From Chloroflexota bacterium (GTDB taxonomy: Bacteria > Chloroflexota > UBA11872): a DNA stretch of 37,884 nt. The translations under genes were made by a program, and so were the position numbers. The notes beneath the pieces were generated by a model. It was given only the letters and a program-made list of their open reading frames with translations. It was not told the DNA's origin and searched no databases. The stretch covers positions 58,108 to 95,991 of the forward strand of contig JAPPKM010000090.1 of assembly GCA_028874315.1 (NCBI GenBank), given 5' to 3'. Of this stretch, positions 24,227-30,825 are shown piece after piece. The stretch's first letter is position 1. Every line of letters begins with the position of its first letter.

Positions 24227-26077
24227 TCAGCCAACAGCGACGGGTACGGTGCCGAACACCGCCAGCGCCTGCCCCAGTCCAGGCGCCGAGTCCGCCATCG
24301 ACGGACCCTCCGCCCCCAGCGGATCGCCACGCTCATGCACGAACGAGGTTACGCGAAACCGCAGGGAGGCGAGATCGCGCTGCAACTCCAGCGCCGGCAC
24401 CAGGAGGACGACGCGCGACTCGTAAATGAACGCCCTGGCTCCCGTGGGCGCGGCGGCGCCAGGTTCGGCAGCTGTGCGCTTCTGGAGACGCCACGGCGGC
24501 GTGGCGTCCGGGCGGTAGATCACTTCGAACCACGTGTCGGTGTTCTGGAACAGATCGAAGTCGCCTACCTGCGGCCTCCAGTCGTCCGAGACGGTGTCGG
24601 TGGCCTGGAGCGCGAGCGCGATCTGAAAGCCGAGATTGCTGTCCGCTCGCGGGAGCGCGTCGGCCGTATCGATCACAAACGCCGCAAAGGTCCCGCCGGG
24701 GCTTGTCGGCGGCACCGGTTCCACCGTAAACCAGGCGCTACGCAGCAGGTCCAGGTCGGCCGCGGAAAGGTCCGTGGTTCCGCTGGCGAGGCGCCGGATA
24801 TCGGCGAAGGCAAATCCGTTGACCGGCGCAAGGTTGTGGATGGAAAAGTAGTCGGCGGTGCGGTCAATGTGAAAAAGCGGCTGGTCGTCGGCGGGAGCGA
24901 TGGCGAGGGTGCGGTCAACGGCCGCCGCGCCCAGCACCACCAAACCTTCGGCCACTTCGGCTTCCAGTTCCTGGCCCGTCCGGTAACGCCAACGCCCCTC
25001 GTCTTCGCCCCGGACGATGACGAGGGGAATGGCCTGCTCGGCGCCGGCGCGGAGGTCCAGCCTGCCAATACGATCAGGAACCAGGCTGGCGTCTCCGGTC
25101 ACGGGTACGAGTCGCAATTCGGACGCTCCGTCGCCGCCCAGGTTCACCAGCCGGCAGCCCGTGCGGTGCATGAGGGCTCCGCTGGGAACGTCAACGCTCG
25201 ACGGACAGATCGTGGCTATGAGCGGCGCGGCCGCGTCGCTGGCGCCGCCGGCAGCACGCGGCAGCACCAACTGGTAGTCCTCGATCTCTCCGGCCTGCCA
25301 GCGCCCGCCGCCGTCCCAGGCATCACCCACGATTCGCTCGCGCGTCAGCGCCACCCGCATCCAGGCTCCGTCGGGAAGCCGGTTGATCGTGCCAAGTACG
25401 AACGGCCGTGACGCAACCCGCCGGGACGCTCCGGGCGTCAGGTTCACGGACAGGTTCCGAACCGCCCATTCGGGAGTCACGTCCTCACCAACGCTCCAGC
25501 GGCCATCCAGGTTCATGTCGATCAGGACGTTCAGGTATCTGGGACCGCGCGGTGCGCCAGCCGCAAGCGATGCCGAAACTTCCAGGGTGGCTTGAGCCGG
25601 CGCCTGGTCCAGGTTCAGCGTCAGCGCGATCACACCGTCGTCGCCGCCGTCGCCGTTGACCAGGTTGGGCACGCCATCAGGGTCAGCCCGGTCGTCCGCG
25701 CCGGCCTCCGCGCTGACGATCTCGCCCAATCGATCGCTTCCCGGTCTGAGCACGTGCGCGCCGGGATTGGGGCTGCTTCGGGTATCGAGTCGGGTTGGGA
25801 AACGCCCGATGACGCGAGTGCCGCGATAGCCCGCGGGCGCGCCGTCGGGCGCATCGCCGAAGTCGGCGACCAGCGGCGGTGGAGCGGTCGGGCTCGCCTC
25901 GGTCCTGACAGCGGCCGTCGGCGTCCGCGTGACGGCCGGAGCGGCTTCCACCGTCGGCCGAGCGGCCGGCCCCGCCGCCGCCGGCGGCGCCCCCGATTCC
26001 TCCGCTGGTTCGCAGCCCAACAACGCCAGCCCGACCAGCAATAGCGTTAGGGCGCAGGTGCGGACGGCGGAGCGCAT
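24227..26077 (-). CDS. GEVED-domain lipoprotein
   Basis: The product is about 616 residues. The N-terminus MRSAVRTCALTLLLVGLALLGC is a lipoprotein signal with lipobox, followed by an Ala/Pro/Thr-rich linker (to about residue 70). A GEVED-type domain then begins DFGDAPDG, contains Asp-rich loops (ADPDGVPNLVNGDGGDDGV, DMNLDGRWSVGED) and ends GEIEDYQLVLP. The remaining ~350 residues hold beta-rich segments I cannot assign. GEVED domains occur in large secreted or surface proteins; the Asp-rich loops suggest calcium binding. ATG 26077 is chosen over a TTG six codons upstream because the signal peptide begins there. The gap 26078-26210 to queD holds no gene. Confidence 0.8.
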   Translation of the reverse strand: MRSAVRTCALTLLLVGLALLGCEPAEESGAPPAAAGPAARPTVEAAPAVTRTPTAAVRTEASPTAPPPLVADFGDAPDGAPAGYRGTRVIGRFPTRLDTRSSPNPGAHVLRPGSDRLGEIVSAEAGADDRADPDGVPNLVNGDGGDDGVIALTLNLDQAPAQATLEVSASLAAGAPRGPRYLNVLIDMNLDGRWSVGEDVTPEWAVRNLSVNLTPGASRRVASRPFVLGTINRLPDGAWMRVALTRERIVGDAWDGGGRWQAGEIEDYQLVLPRAAGGASDAAAPLIATICPSSVDVPSGALMHRTGCRLVNLGGDGASELRLVPVTGDASLVPDRIGRLDLRAGAEQAIPLVIVRGEDEGRWRYRTGQELEAEVAEGLVVLGAAAVDRTLAIAPADDQPLFHIDRTADYFSIHNLAPVNGFAFADIRRLASGTTDLSAADLDLLRSAWFTVEPVPPTSPGGTFAAFVIDTADALPRADSNLGFQIALALQATDTVSDDWRPQVGDFDLFQNTDTWFEVIYRPDATPPWRLQKRTAAEPGAAAPTGARAFIYESRVVLLVPALELQRDLASLRFRVTSFVHERGDPLGAEGPSMADSAPGLGQALAVFGTVPVAVG

Positions 26078-26210
26078 GAATCGGAGCCTATCCAAAGTTC
26101 AATTCAGGCTATCCGACGCCGAACCGGCGAAGGACCGATCGTCATCCTTACCTATGACAGCCCCATCGAATCCGGCGGCCGCACTGCCGTCGCAGTGGAT
26201 GCTCGTCGCG

Positions 26211-26675
26211 CTATTGGCGGGCTGTGGTTGTTTCTTGGCTCGCTCGTCGGCCGTTGGCGCCAGCGCTTACCCGGTCGGGCGCGTAGGTGGCGTGGGAGTC
26301 GGGGGTTTCCCAGAGGGTGACGGCGATGACGGGGAAGCCGAGGGCCTGGGTCTGCTCGTAAACGAGGCGGGCGAGGTTCTCGGTGGTGGGGTTGTCGTCG
26401 ATCAGGTAGGCGTGCTGCCCGAGGGCCTCGATGGCTGCCACCAGCGGGTCGTCCCGGCGCAGGATCATGCGGTGGTCCAGGTGCTCGTCGATCCAGGTCT
26501 GGATGCTGCGACGGACGTCGCGGAAATCGGCAACCATGCCCATCTCGTCGAGGGTGTCGGAGGCCAGGCGAATTTCGACGCGTCCGTTGTGGCCGTGGGG
26601 CTGGTTGCACTTGCCCTGGTAGTCAATGAGGCGATGGCCGAAGCAGAAGTCGATGTGCTTGACGATTTCGTACAT
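26211..26675 (-). CDS. queD: 6-carboxy-5,6,7,8-tetrahydropterin synthase (QueD/PTPS family)
   Basis: The product is 154 residues. The enzyme converts 7,8-dihydroneopterin triphosphate to 6-carboxytetrahydropterin, the first QueD step toward 7-deazaguanine (preQ0). Zinc histidines His14 (FGHRL), His27 and His29 (HGHNG) and the catalytic Cys23 in GKCNQPHGH are all present. MVADFRDVRRSIQTWIDEHLDH, NPTTENLARLVYE and LWETPDSHATY complete the signature. The last ~20 residues are an unconserved polar tail. A GGAG lies about 11 nt before the ATG. It follows the pteridine-reductase-like SDR by 17 nt, and queC is divergently transcribed next to that pair. Confidence 0.92.
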   Translation of the reverse strand: MYEIVKHIDFCFGHRLIDYQGKCNQPHGHNGRVEIRLASDTLDEMGMVADFRDVRRSIQTWIDEHLDHRMILRRDDPLVAAIEALGQHAYLIDDNPTTENLARLVYEQTQALGFPVIAVTLWETPDSHATYAPDRVSAGANGRRASQETTTARQ

Positions 26676-26692
26676 GACTGCAATCGCTCCTG

Positions 26693-27427
26693 TCAGGAGA
26701 CCGTGCGGCCACCGTCGACGGGGATGACGGCGCCGGTGACGAAGTCGGTGGCCTCCACGAGGTAGAGGACCGTCTGGGCGATGTCTTCGGGATGTCCAAT
26801 GCGGCCGAGCGGGGTGGCGGCCGCCACGGCATCGATGGTTGCCTGGCTGAAGTCGGCGGGCATCAGGATCGGACCCGGGGCAATGGCGTTGACCATGACG
26901 GTGGGCGCCAATTCCTTGGCGAACACGCGGGTGAGCGTGACGATACCGCCTTTGGCCACGAAGTAGGGCGCGTAGTTGACGTACGGTCGGTCGACTGCCC
27001 AGTCGGCGATGTTGACGATCTTGCCGCGGCCGCGGTCGCGCATGTGCAGGCCGAAGAGCCAGCAGCCTAGGTACGGGCCCTTGAGGTTGACGGCGATGTT
27101 GCGGTCGAAGTCGGCTTCAGTGAGGTCGTCCAGCGGGGTCTCGAAGTAGATGGACGCGTTGTTGAGCAGGACGTCGACGCCGCCGAAGCGTTCGATCGCG
27201 GCGTCGCGGATACGCTCGACGCCCTCTTTGGTCGAAACGTCGGCCTGAACGGCCAACGAGCCGACGCCCAGGGCGGTGAAGTCCTCCACGGCCTCGCGGG
27301 CTTCCTCGGCCGACGTGCGGTAGTTGACGACGATATTGGCGCCGCGCTCGGCCAGCCGGGTGGCGACGTGGCGCCCGACGCGCCGCGCGCCGCCCGTGAC
27401 CACGACTGTTGCGCCTTGAAGGTCCAT
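26693..27427 (-). CDS. Pteridine-reductase-like short-chain dehydrogenase
   Basis: The product is 244 residues of classical SDR type. The cofactor motif TGGARRVGRHVA has the RR(V/I)G form typical of pteridine reductases (PTR1/FolM) and NADPH preference. The catalytic set is Asp142, Tyr155 and Lys159. Asp replaces the usual Ser at exactly 13 residues before Tyr, the arrangement known in trypanosomatid PTR1 (Asp181/Tyr194/Lys198). The 17-nt gap to queD supports a pterin substrate. AGGAG precedes the ATG. Dihydropteridine or dihydromonapterin reduction is inferred; a general SDR role cannot be excluded. Confidence 0.86.
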   Translation of the reverse strand: MDLQGATVVVTGGARRVGRHVATRLAERGANIVVNYRTSAEEAREAVEDFTALGVGSLAVQADVSTKEGVERIRDAAIERFGGVDVLLNNASIYFETPLDDLTEADFDRNIAVNLKGPYLGCWLFGLHMRDRGRGKIVNIADWAVDRPYVNYAPYFVAKGGIVTLTRVFAKELAPTVMVNAIAPGPILMPADFSQATIDAVAAATPLGRIGHPEDIAQTVLYLVEATDFVTGAVIPVDGGRTVS

Positions 27428-27528
27428 GGTCTCCTGCCTTCGCCTGGCGGCCTCGGACCGCCTGCTCGCTCGGTTACATCGTACGCTGCGACGGGTTGCC
27501 GGGACGTAACCTTTTCCACGAGGGCTGA

Positions 27529-28209
27529 ATGGCTGAGCGAGCGCCGGTTTCGTCGCGCGTTGCGGCGCTGGTGAGCGGTTTGGACAGCTGCATCATGACG
27601 GGGCTGCTGGCGCGTGAGTACGAGGAAGTCACGCCGCTGTTTATTCGCGCCGGACTGCGCTGGGAAGACGCGGAGCTAGCGGCGCTGCAGCGATTCTTCA
27701 GTGCGCTGGACGCTCCGGCGGTGCGGCCGATCATCGAGTTGAAGCTGGATGTCAGCGCCCTCTACGGATCGCACTGGAGCGTGGGCGGGTCCGATGTTCC
27801 CGACGCGCAGCAGCCGGACGAAGCCTGGTATCTGCCGGGACGCAACTTACTGCTGCTGGGAGCGGCGGCCCTGTACGGCGGTGTCAATGAGACGCCGAAC
27901 CTGGCGATTGGGCTGCTCGCCAGCAACCCATTTCCCGACGCCACGACGGACTTTCTCCGCAGCCTGGAGCGAACCGCGGGGCTGGCCATGGACTTCAGCT
28001 TCAGCGTGCTGACCCCCCTGGGCGAGATGCACAAAGAGGACGTGATTCGAGCTGGCGAGGGTATGCCGGTTCACGCGGCGCTCTCCTGCGCCAGTCCCGT
28101 TGATGGGGGGCACTGCGGGGTGTGTGGCAAGTGCGGCGAGCGGCGACGCGGATTCATAGACGCGGGCGTAGCGGACCCGACGGATTACGTGAAGCTGGGA
28201 CGGCTCTAG
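27529..28209 (+). CDS. queC: QueC-like 7-cyano-7-deazaguanine synthase
   Basis: The product is 226 residues of the PP-loop ATPase superfamily. QueC converts 7-carboxy-7-deazaguanine to preQ0 with ATP and ammonia. The C-terminal zinc cluster is clear: Cys187, Cys196, Cys199 and Cys202 in CASPVDGGHCGVCGKC. The PP-loop reads VSGLDS (residues 15-20) rather than the usual SGGxDS, so one or two residues of the ATP-pyrophosphate loop are altered. LLASNPFPDATTDFLRSLE resembles the QueC substrate region. GAGGG precedes the ATG. It is divergent from the queD/SDR pair across a 101-bp gap. queE and queF are not in the window. Confidence 0.83.
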   Translation: MAERAPVSSRVAALVSGLDSCIMTGLLAREYEEVTPLFIRAGLRWEDAELAALQRFFSALDAPAVRPIIELKLDVSALYGSHWSVGGSDVPDAQQPDEAWYLPGRNLLLLGAAALYGGVNETPNLAIGLLASNPFPDATTDFLRSLERTAGLAMDFSFSVLTPLGEMHKEDVIRAGEGMPVHAALSCASPVDGGHCGVCGKCGERRRGFIDAGVADPTDYVKLGRL

Positions 28210-28276
28210 GCGTTGCTACCGACAGCTTCAAAACGGCAGCGCCCGCCAAATCAAGGACTTTGGCCGGCCGGTGCTA

Positions 28277-28305
28277 GCCTTGGGGGCCAGGACGGCGCCC
28301 AAGGC
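28277..28305 (+). terminator. Strong hairpin between queC and the Mrp gene
   Basis: GCCTTGGG pairs with CCCAAGGC (8 bp). Inside, after a G/G mismatch, GCC pairs with GGC around a 5-nt loop. It lies 67 nt after the queC stop and 38 nt before the next start. No U-tract follows, so it may be a terminator or a 5'-UTR structure of the Mrp gene. Confidence 0.42.
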
Positions 28306-28343
28306 GCGCGGCGCCGAATCATCACTCGACACCTAGCTTTGCC

Positions 28344-29438
28344 ATGACTTCCCTACCACAGGTGCCCTCGGATCGGGCCGCCGAGGTCACCCAGGCGCTG
28401 GCGCGCGTAATGGAGCCGGATCTGCAGCGCGGTCTGGTGGCGGCGCGCCTCGTTCGCAACGTGCGAGTTGAAGGGGACAAGGTGTCGCTCACGGTGGTGT
28501 TGACCTCGCCGGCGACGCCGCATCGAGAAGCGCTTGAGCGCGAGGTGCGCGAAGCCATCGCCGGGCTGGGATGGCCGAGCACGGTGGAGATCACCTGGAC
28601 GGCGGAGGTCTCGTCGAATACTGGTTTCGGTCACGACGGCGACGTGTTGGCAGGCGTGAGAAACACGCTGGCGGTGGCCAGTGGCAAGGGCGGCGTCGGC
28701 AAATCGACGGTGGCCGTGAACCTGACGGTGGCGCTGCGCGAGCTTGGAGCCAGGGTGGGGCTGCTGGACGGTGACATCTACGGCCCGAATGTGCCGGGGA
28801 TGCTGGGCATCGACGGGCGGCCGATCCTGGAGAACGACAAGATTCAGCCGCTCTCGGCGTTTGGCGTGCCGGTGATGTCGATGGGGTTTCTGACGGATCC
28901 GGGCCAGGCGGTGATCTGGCGGGGCCCGATGGTGGCGCAGGCGCTGCGGCAACTGCTGCACGACGTGGCCTGGGGCGAACTGGATTACCTGATCGTGGAT
29001 CTGCCGCCGGGCACGGGCGACGCGCCGCTTTCACTGTCGCAGTTGCTGCCTCTGTCCGGCGCGGTAATCGTGAGCACGCCGCAGGAAGTGGCGCTGCAGG
29101 ATGTGCGGCGCGGGATTGCGATGTTCGAGAAGCTGCGGGTACCGGTGCTGGGCGTGATCGAGAACATGTCGTACTTCATCAGCCCGGATACGGGGGCGCG
29201 GTTCGAGATATTCGATCACGGCGGGGCGCGGAAGGCGGCGGACGAGTTGGGCGTGCCGTTCCTGGGCGAGATACCGCTGGACCCGGAAGTGCGGGTGGCC
29301 TCGGACAACGGCCGGCCAGTGGCGTCGCGGGGGGCGGAAGACCCGGTGGCGGTGCCGTACTTCGAGGCTGCTCGGAAAATCACGTCGGAGATCACCAAGC
29401 TAAACGCAGCACGGCCGGATCCGCTGCCGGTCCTCTAG
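28344..29438 (+). CDS. mrp: Mrp/NBP35-family P-loop ATPase (Fe-S carrier)
   Basis: The product is 364 residues. The N-terminal ~90 residues are a MIP18/DUF59 domain. The ATPase domain has GKGGVGKS (114-121), LDGDIYGPNVPGML, DLPPGTGDAPLSLSQ and STPQEVALQDVRRG, all typical of Mrp/ApbC/NBP35 proteins that bind and deliver iron-sulfur clusters. After ENMSYF the usual CPxC that bridges a cluster between subunits is absent: the sequence is ISPDTG (from Ile279). This occurs in some family members and suggests weaker or no cluster holding at that site. No Shine-Dalgarno is seen before the ATG; it may share the hairpin-containing leader. Confidence 0.93.
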   Translation: MTSLPQVPSDRAAEVTQALARVMEPDLQRGLVAARLVRNVRVEGDKVSLTVVLTSPATPHREALEREVREAIAGLGWPSTVEITWTAEVSSNTGFGHDGDVLAGVRNTLAVASGKGGVGKSTVAVNLTVALRELGARVGLLDGDIYGPNVPGMLGIDGRPILENDKIQPLSAFGVPVMSMGFLTDPGQAVIWRGPMVAQALRQLLHDVAWGELDYLIVDLPPGTGDAPLSLSQLLPLSGAVIVSTPQEVALQDVRRGIAMFEKLRVPVLGVIENMSYFISPDTGARFEIFDHGGARKAADELGVPFLGEIPLDPEVRVASDNGRPVASRGAEDPVAVPYFEAARKITSEITKLNAARPDPLPVL

Positions 29439-29443
29439 CACCG

Positions 29444-29457
29444 CGGGCAGCTGCCCG
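29444..29457. terminator. Palindrome between convergent mrp and apt genes
   Basis: CGGGCAGCTGCCCG is a perfect 14-bp palindrome 5 nt past the mrp stop and 59 nt past the apt stop. It can form a hairpin on either strand and could end both transcripts. No U-tract is present. Confidence 0.38.
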
Positions 29458-29516
29458 TTCTGCTGAGGGGCAAAGCTGGCGTTTAGCTGCCTGCCTGGCG
29501 TGGCCGTTGCGCGCCG

Positions 29517-30044
29517 TCAGTCCCCGTTGTAGGTGATGACGGTGTGGACGGGGCAAGGGGCAAGGCGGGCGGCGCCGCCGAGGAAGGCCAGATCGATCAG
29601 GAACGAACAGCCGACGAGTTCGCCGCCCAGGCGTTTCACCAGATCTACGGCGGCGACGGCGGTGCCGCCGGTGGCGACGAGATCGTCGATGATGGCGACG
29701 CGGTCGCCGGGGCGGATAGCGTCGGTGTGGACCTCGATGGTGTCGGTGCCGTATTCAAGCTCGTAAGTGGCGGAGGTAGTGGCGGCGGGAAGTTTGTCGG
29801 GTTTGCGGAGGGGGATGAAGCCGCAGTCGAGTTCGCAGGCGACGGCGGAGGCGAAGATGAAGCCGCGGGACTCCACGGCGGCGACGGCAGTGAGGCTGGC
29901 TTGGCGATAGGGGGCGGCGAGGGCCTGAACGGCGGCCTTGAGGGCAGCGGGGTCGCCGAGCAGCGGGGTGATGTCCTTGAAGAGAATGCCGGGCTTGGGA
30001 AAGTCTGGGATGTCGCGAATGTAGTTGGTGAGGTCGGGGGGCAT
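29517..30044 (-). CDS. apt: Adenine phosphoribosyltransferase
   Basis: The product is 175 residues. The enzyme salvages adenine to AMP using PRPP. The N-terminus is IRDIPDFPKPGILFKDITPLLGD, a near-perfect Apt signature, followed by ESRGFIF, GFIPLRKPDKLP, LEYGTD and the PRPP loop AIIDDLVATGGTA. ATG 30044 has AGAGG 7 nt upstream; a longer upstream frame is low-complexity Arg/Pro/Ser and is not coding. Length is standard. It is convergent with mrp and divergent from the fmdB gene. Confidence 0.95.
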   Translation of the reverse strand: MPPDLTNYIRDIPDFPKPGILFKDITPLLGDPAALKAAVQALAAPYRQASLTAVAAVESRGFIFASAVACELDCGFIPLRKPDKLPAATTSATYELEYGTDTIEVHTDAIRPGDRVAIIDDLVATGGTAVAAVDLVKRLGGELVGCSFLIDLAFLGGAARLAPCPVHTVITYNGD

Positions 30045-30145
30045 TGAGGGCCTCTGTCGGGAATGGCCGCGGTCATGGTAGGACGCGGGCATCGGACGGC
30101 GGATAGAATCTGCGTGAGACAGCTTGGGCTGCGAAGGACTTTCAC

Positions 30146-30388
30146 ATGCCGGCGTACACGTATGAATGCGAGACCTGTCAGGACGTATTTGATGTACGGC
30201 GCTCAATGATGGATGAGAGTCCGGTGGTCTGCACGTCGTGTGCCGGCAGCCGGGTCCGGCAGGTGTATTACGCGCCGGCGATGGTGGGGCGGAGCTCGTC
30301 AGGTTCGGCGAGTCAGGCGCAGGCGGCGAACGACGCGTACATGAACGGTGGCGGCGGAGGCTGCGGAAGCTCCTGCGGGTGTCACTAG
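30146..30388 (+). CDS. FmdB-family zinc-ribbon protein
   Basis: The product is 80 residues. The N-terminal MPAYTYECETCQDVFDV, with CxxC, and CTSCAGSRVRQVYYAP, with a second CxxC, form the FmdB (putative regulatory, CxxC_CxxC_SSSS) ribbon. The tail is a flexible Ser/Gln stretch ending in Gly- and Cys-rich GGCGSSCGCH. GAAGGA lies upstream of the ATG at good spacing. FmdB proteins are widespread and poorly characterised, with a suggested transcriptional role. The gap 30389-30547 holds no gene. Confidence 0.88.
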   Translation: MPAYTYECETCQDVFDVRRSMMDESPVVCTSCAGSRVRQVYYAPAMVGRSSSGSASQAQAANDAYMNGGGGGCGSSCGCH

Positions 30389-30547
30389 CGGACACCGCAA
30401 GTAGGTAGAACCGCCGGAAACGAATCTCGCGCCGTAGGACCTAGTGTCCTCGCTTCCAGGTGGTTAGGCGGCGGATTCGCTCTCGCGGCTTGGTTGTGCT
30501 TTGCCCATGCCGACAAAGAGACCTTCCACCGCGCCCATGAGTTGGAC

Positions 30548-30787
30548 CTATTCCTGATCTAGCCCCGCTACGCGGTTCTCGAGGGCGTTCGTATCCTTTC
30601 CGGTGGCAGCGGCCTCCGCCCTTAATTCAATGCGCCAGGCGGCGATCTCCGCCTTCAACTCACTGCGCATGGCAGCCAATTCGGACCGTAGGCCACGGTA
30701 GAGGGCGATGTCCACGCTGACGACTCCGCCAAAGCCGATCAGCATCGCCGCGCCTACGCTCAGAATCCCGATCAGTTCCGGGCTCAT
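30548..30787 (-). CDS. Small membrane-anchored coiled-coil protein
   Basis: The product is 79 residues. One N-terminal transmembrane helix (LIGILSVGAAMLIGFGGVVS) is followed by a charged amphipathic helix with alternating Leu/Glu/Arg heptads (LRSELAAMRSELKAEIAAW), likely a short coiled coil. GAGAGG precedes the ATG by about 9 nt. I do not know a function; proteins of this build are common as uncharacterised small ORFs. It lies 38 nt downstream of the helicase gene in the same direction. Confidence 0.65.
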   Translation of the reverse strand: MSPELIGILSVGAAMLIGFGGVVSVDIALYRGLRSELAAMRSELKAEIAAWRIELRAEAAATGKDTNALENRVAGLDQE

Positions 30788-30825
30788 CCCGTGAACCTCT
30801 CGTGCGTTGGGCGGATACGAGCAGT

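Noticed and set aside
26155-26765. Plus-strand frame starting MTAPSNP with a lipobox-like LLAGC
   Set aside because: The lipoprotein-like start runs into antisense of queD with Gly/Val-rich low-complexity sequence; no ribosome binding site.
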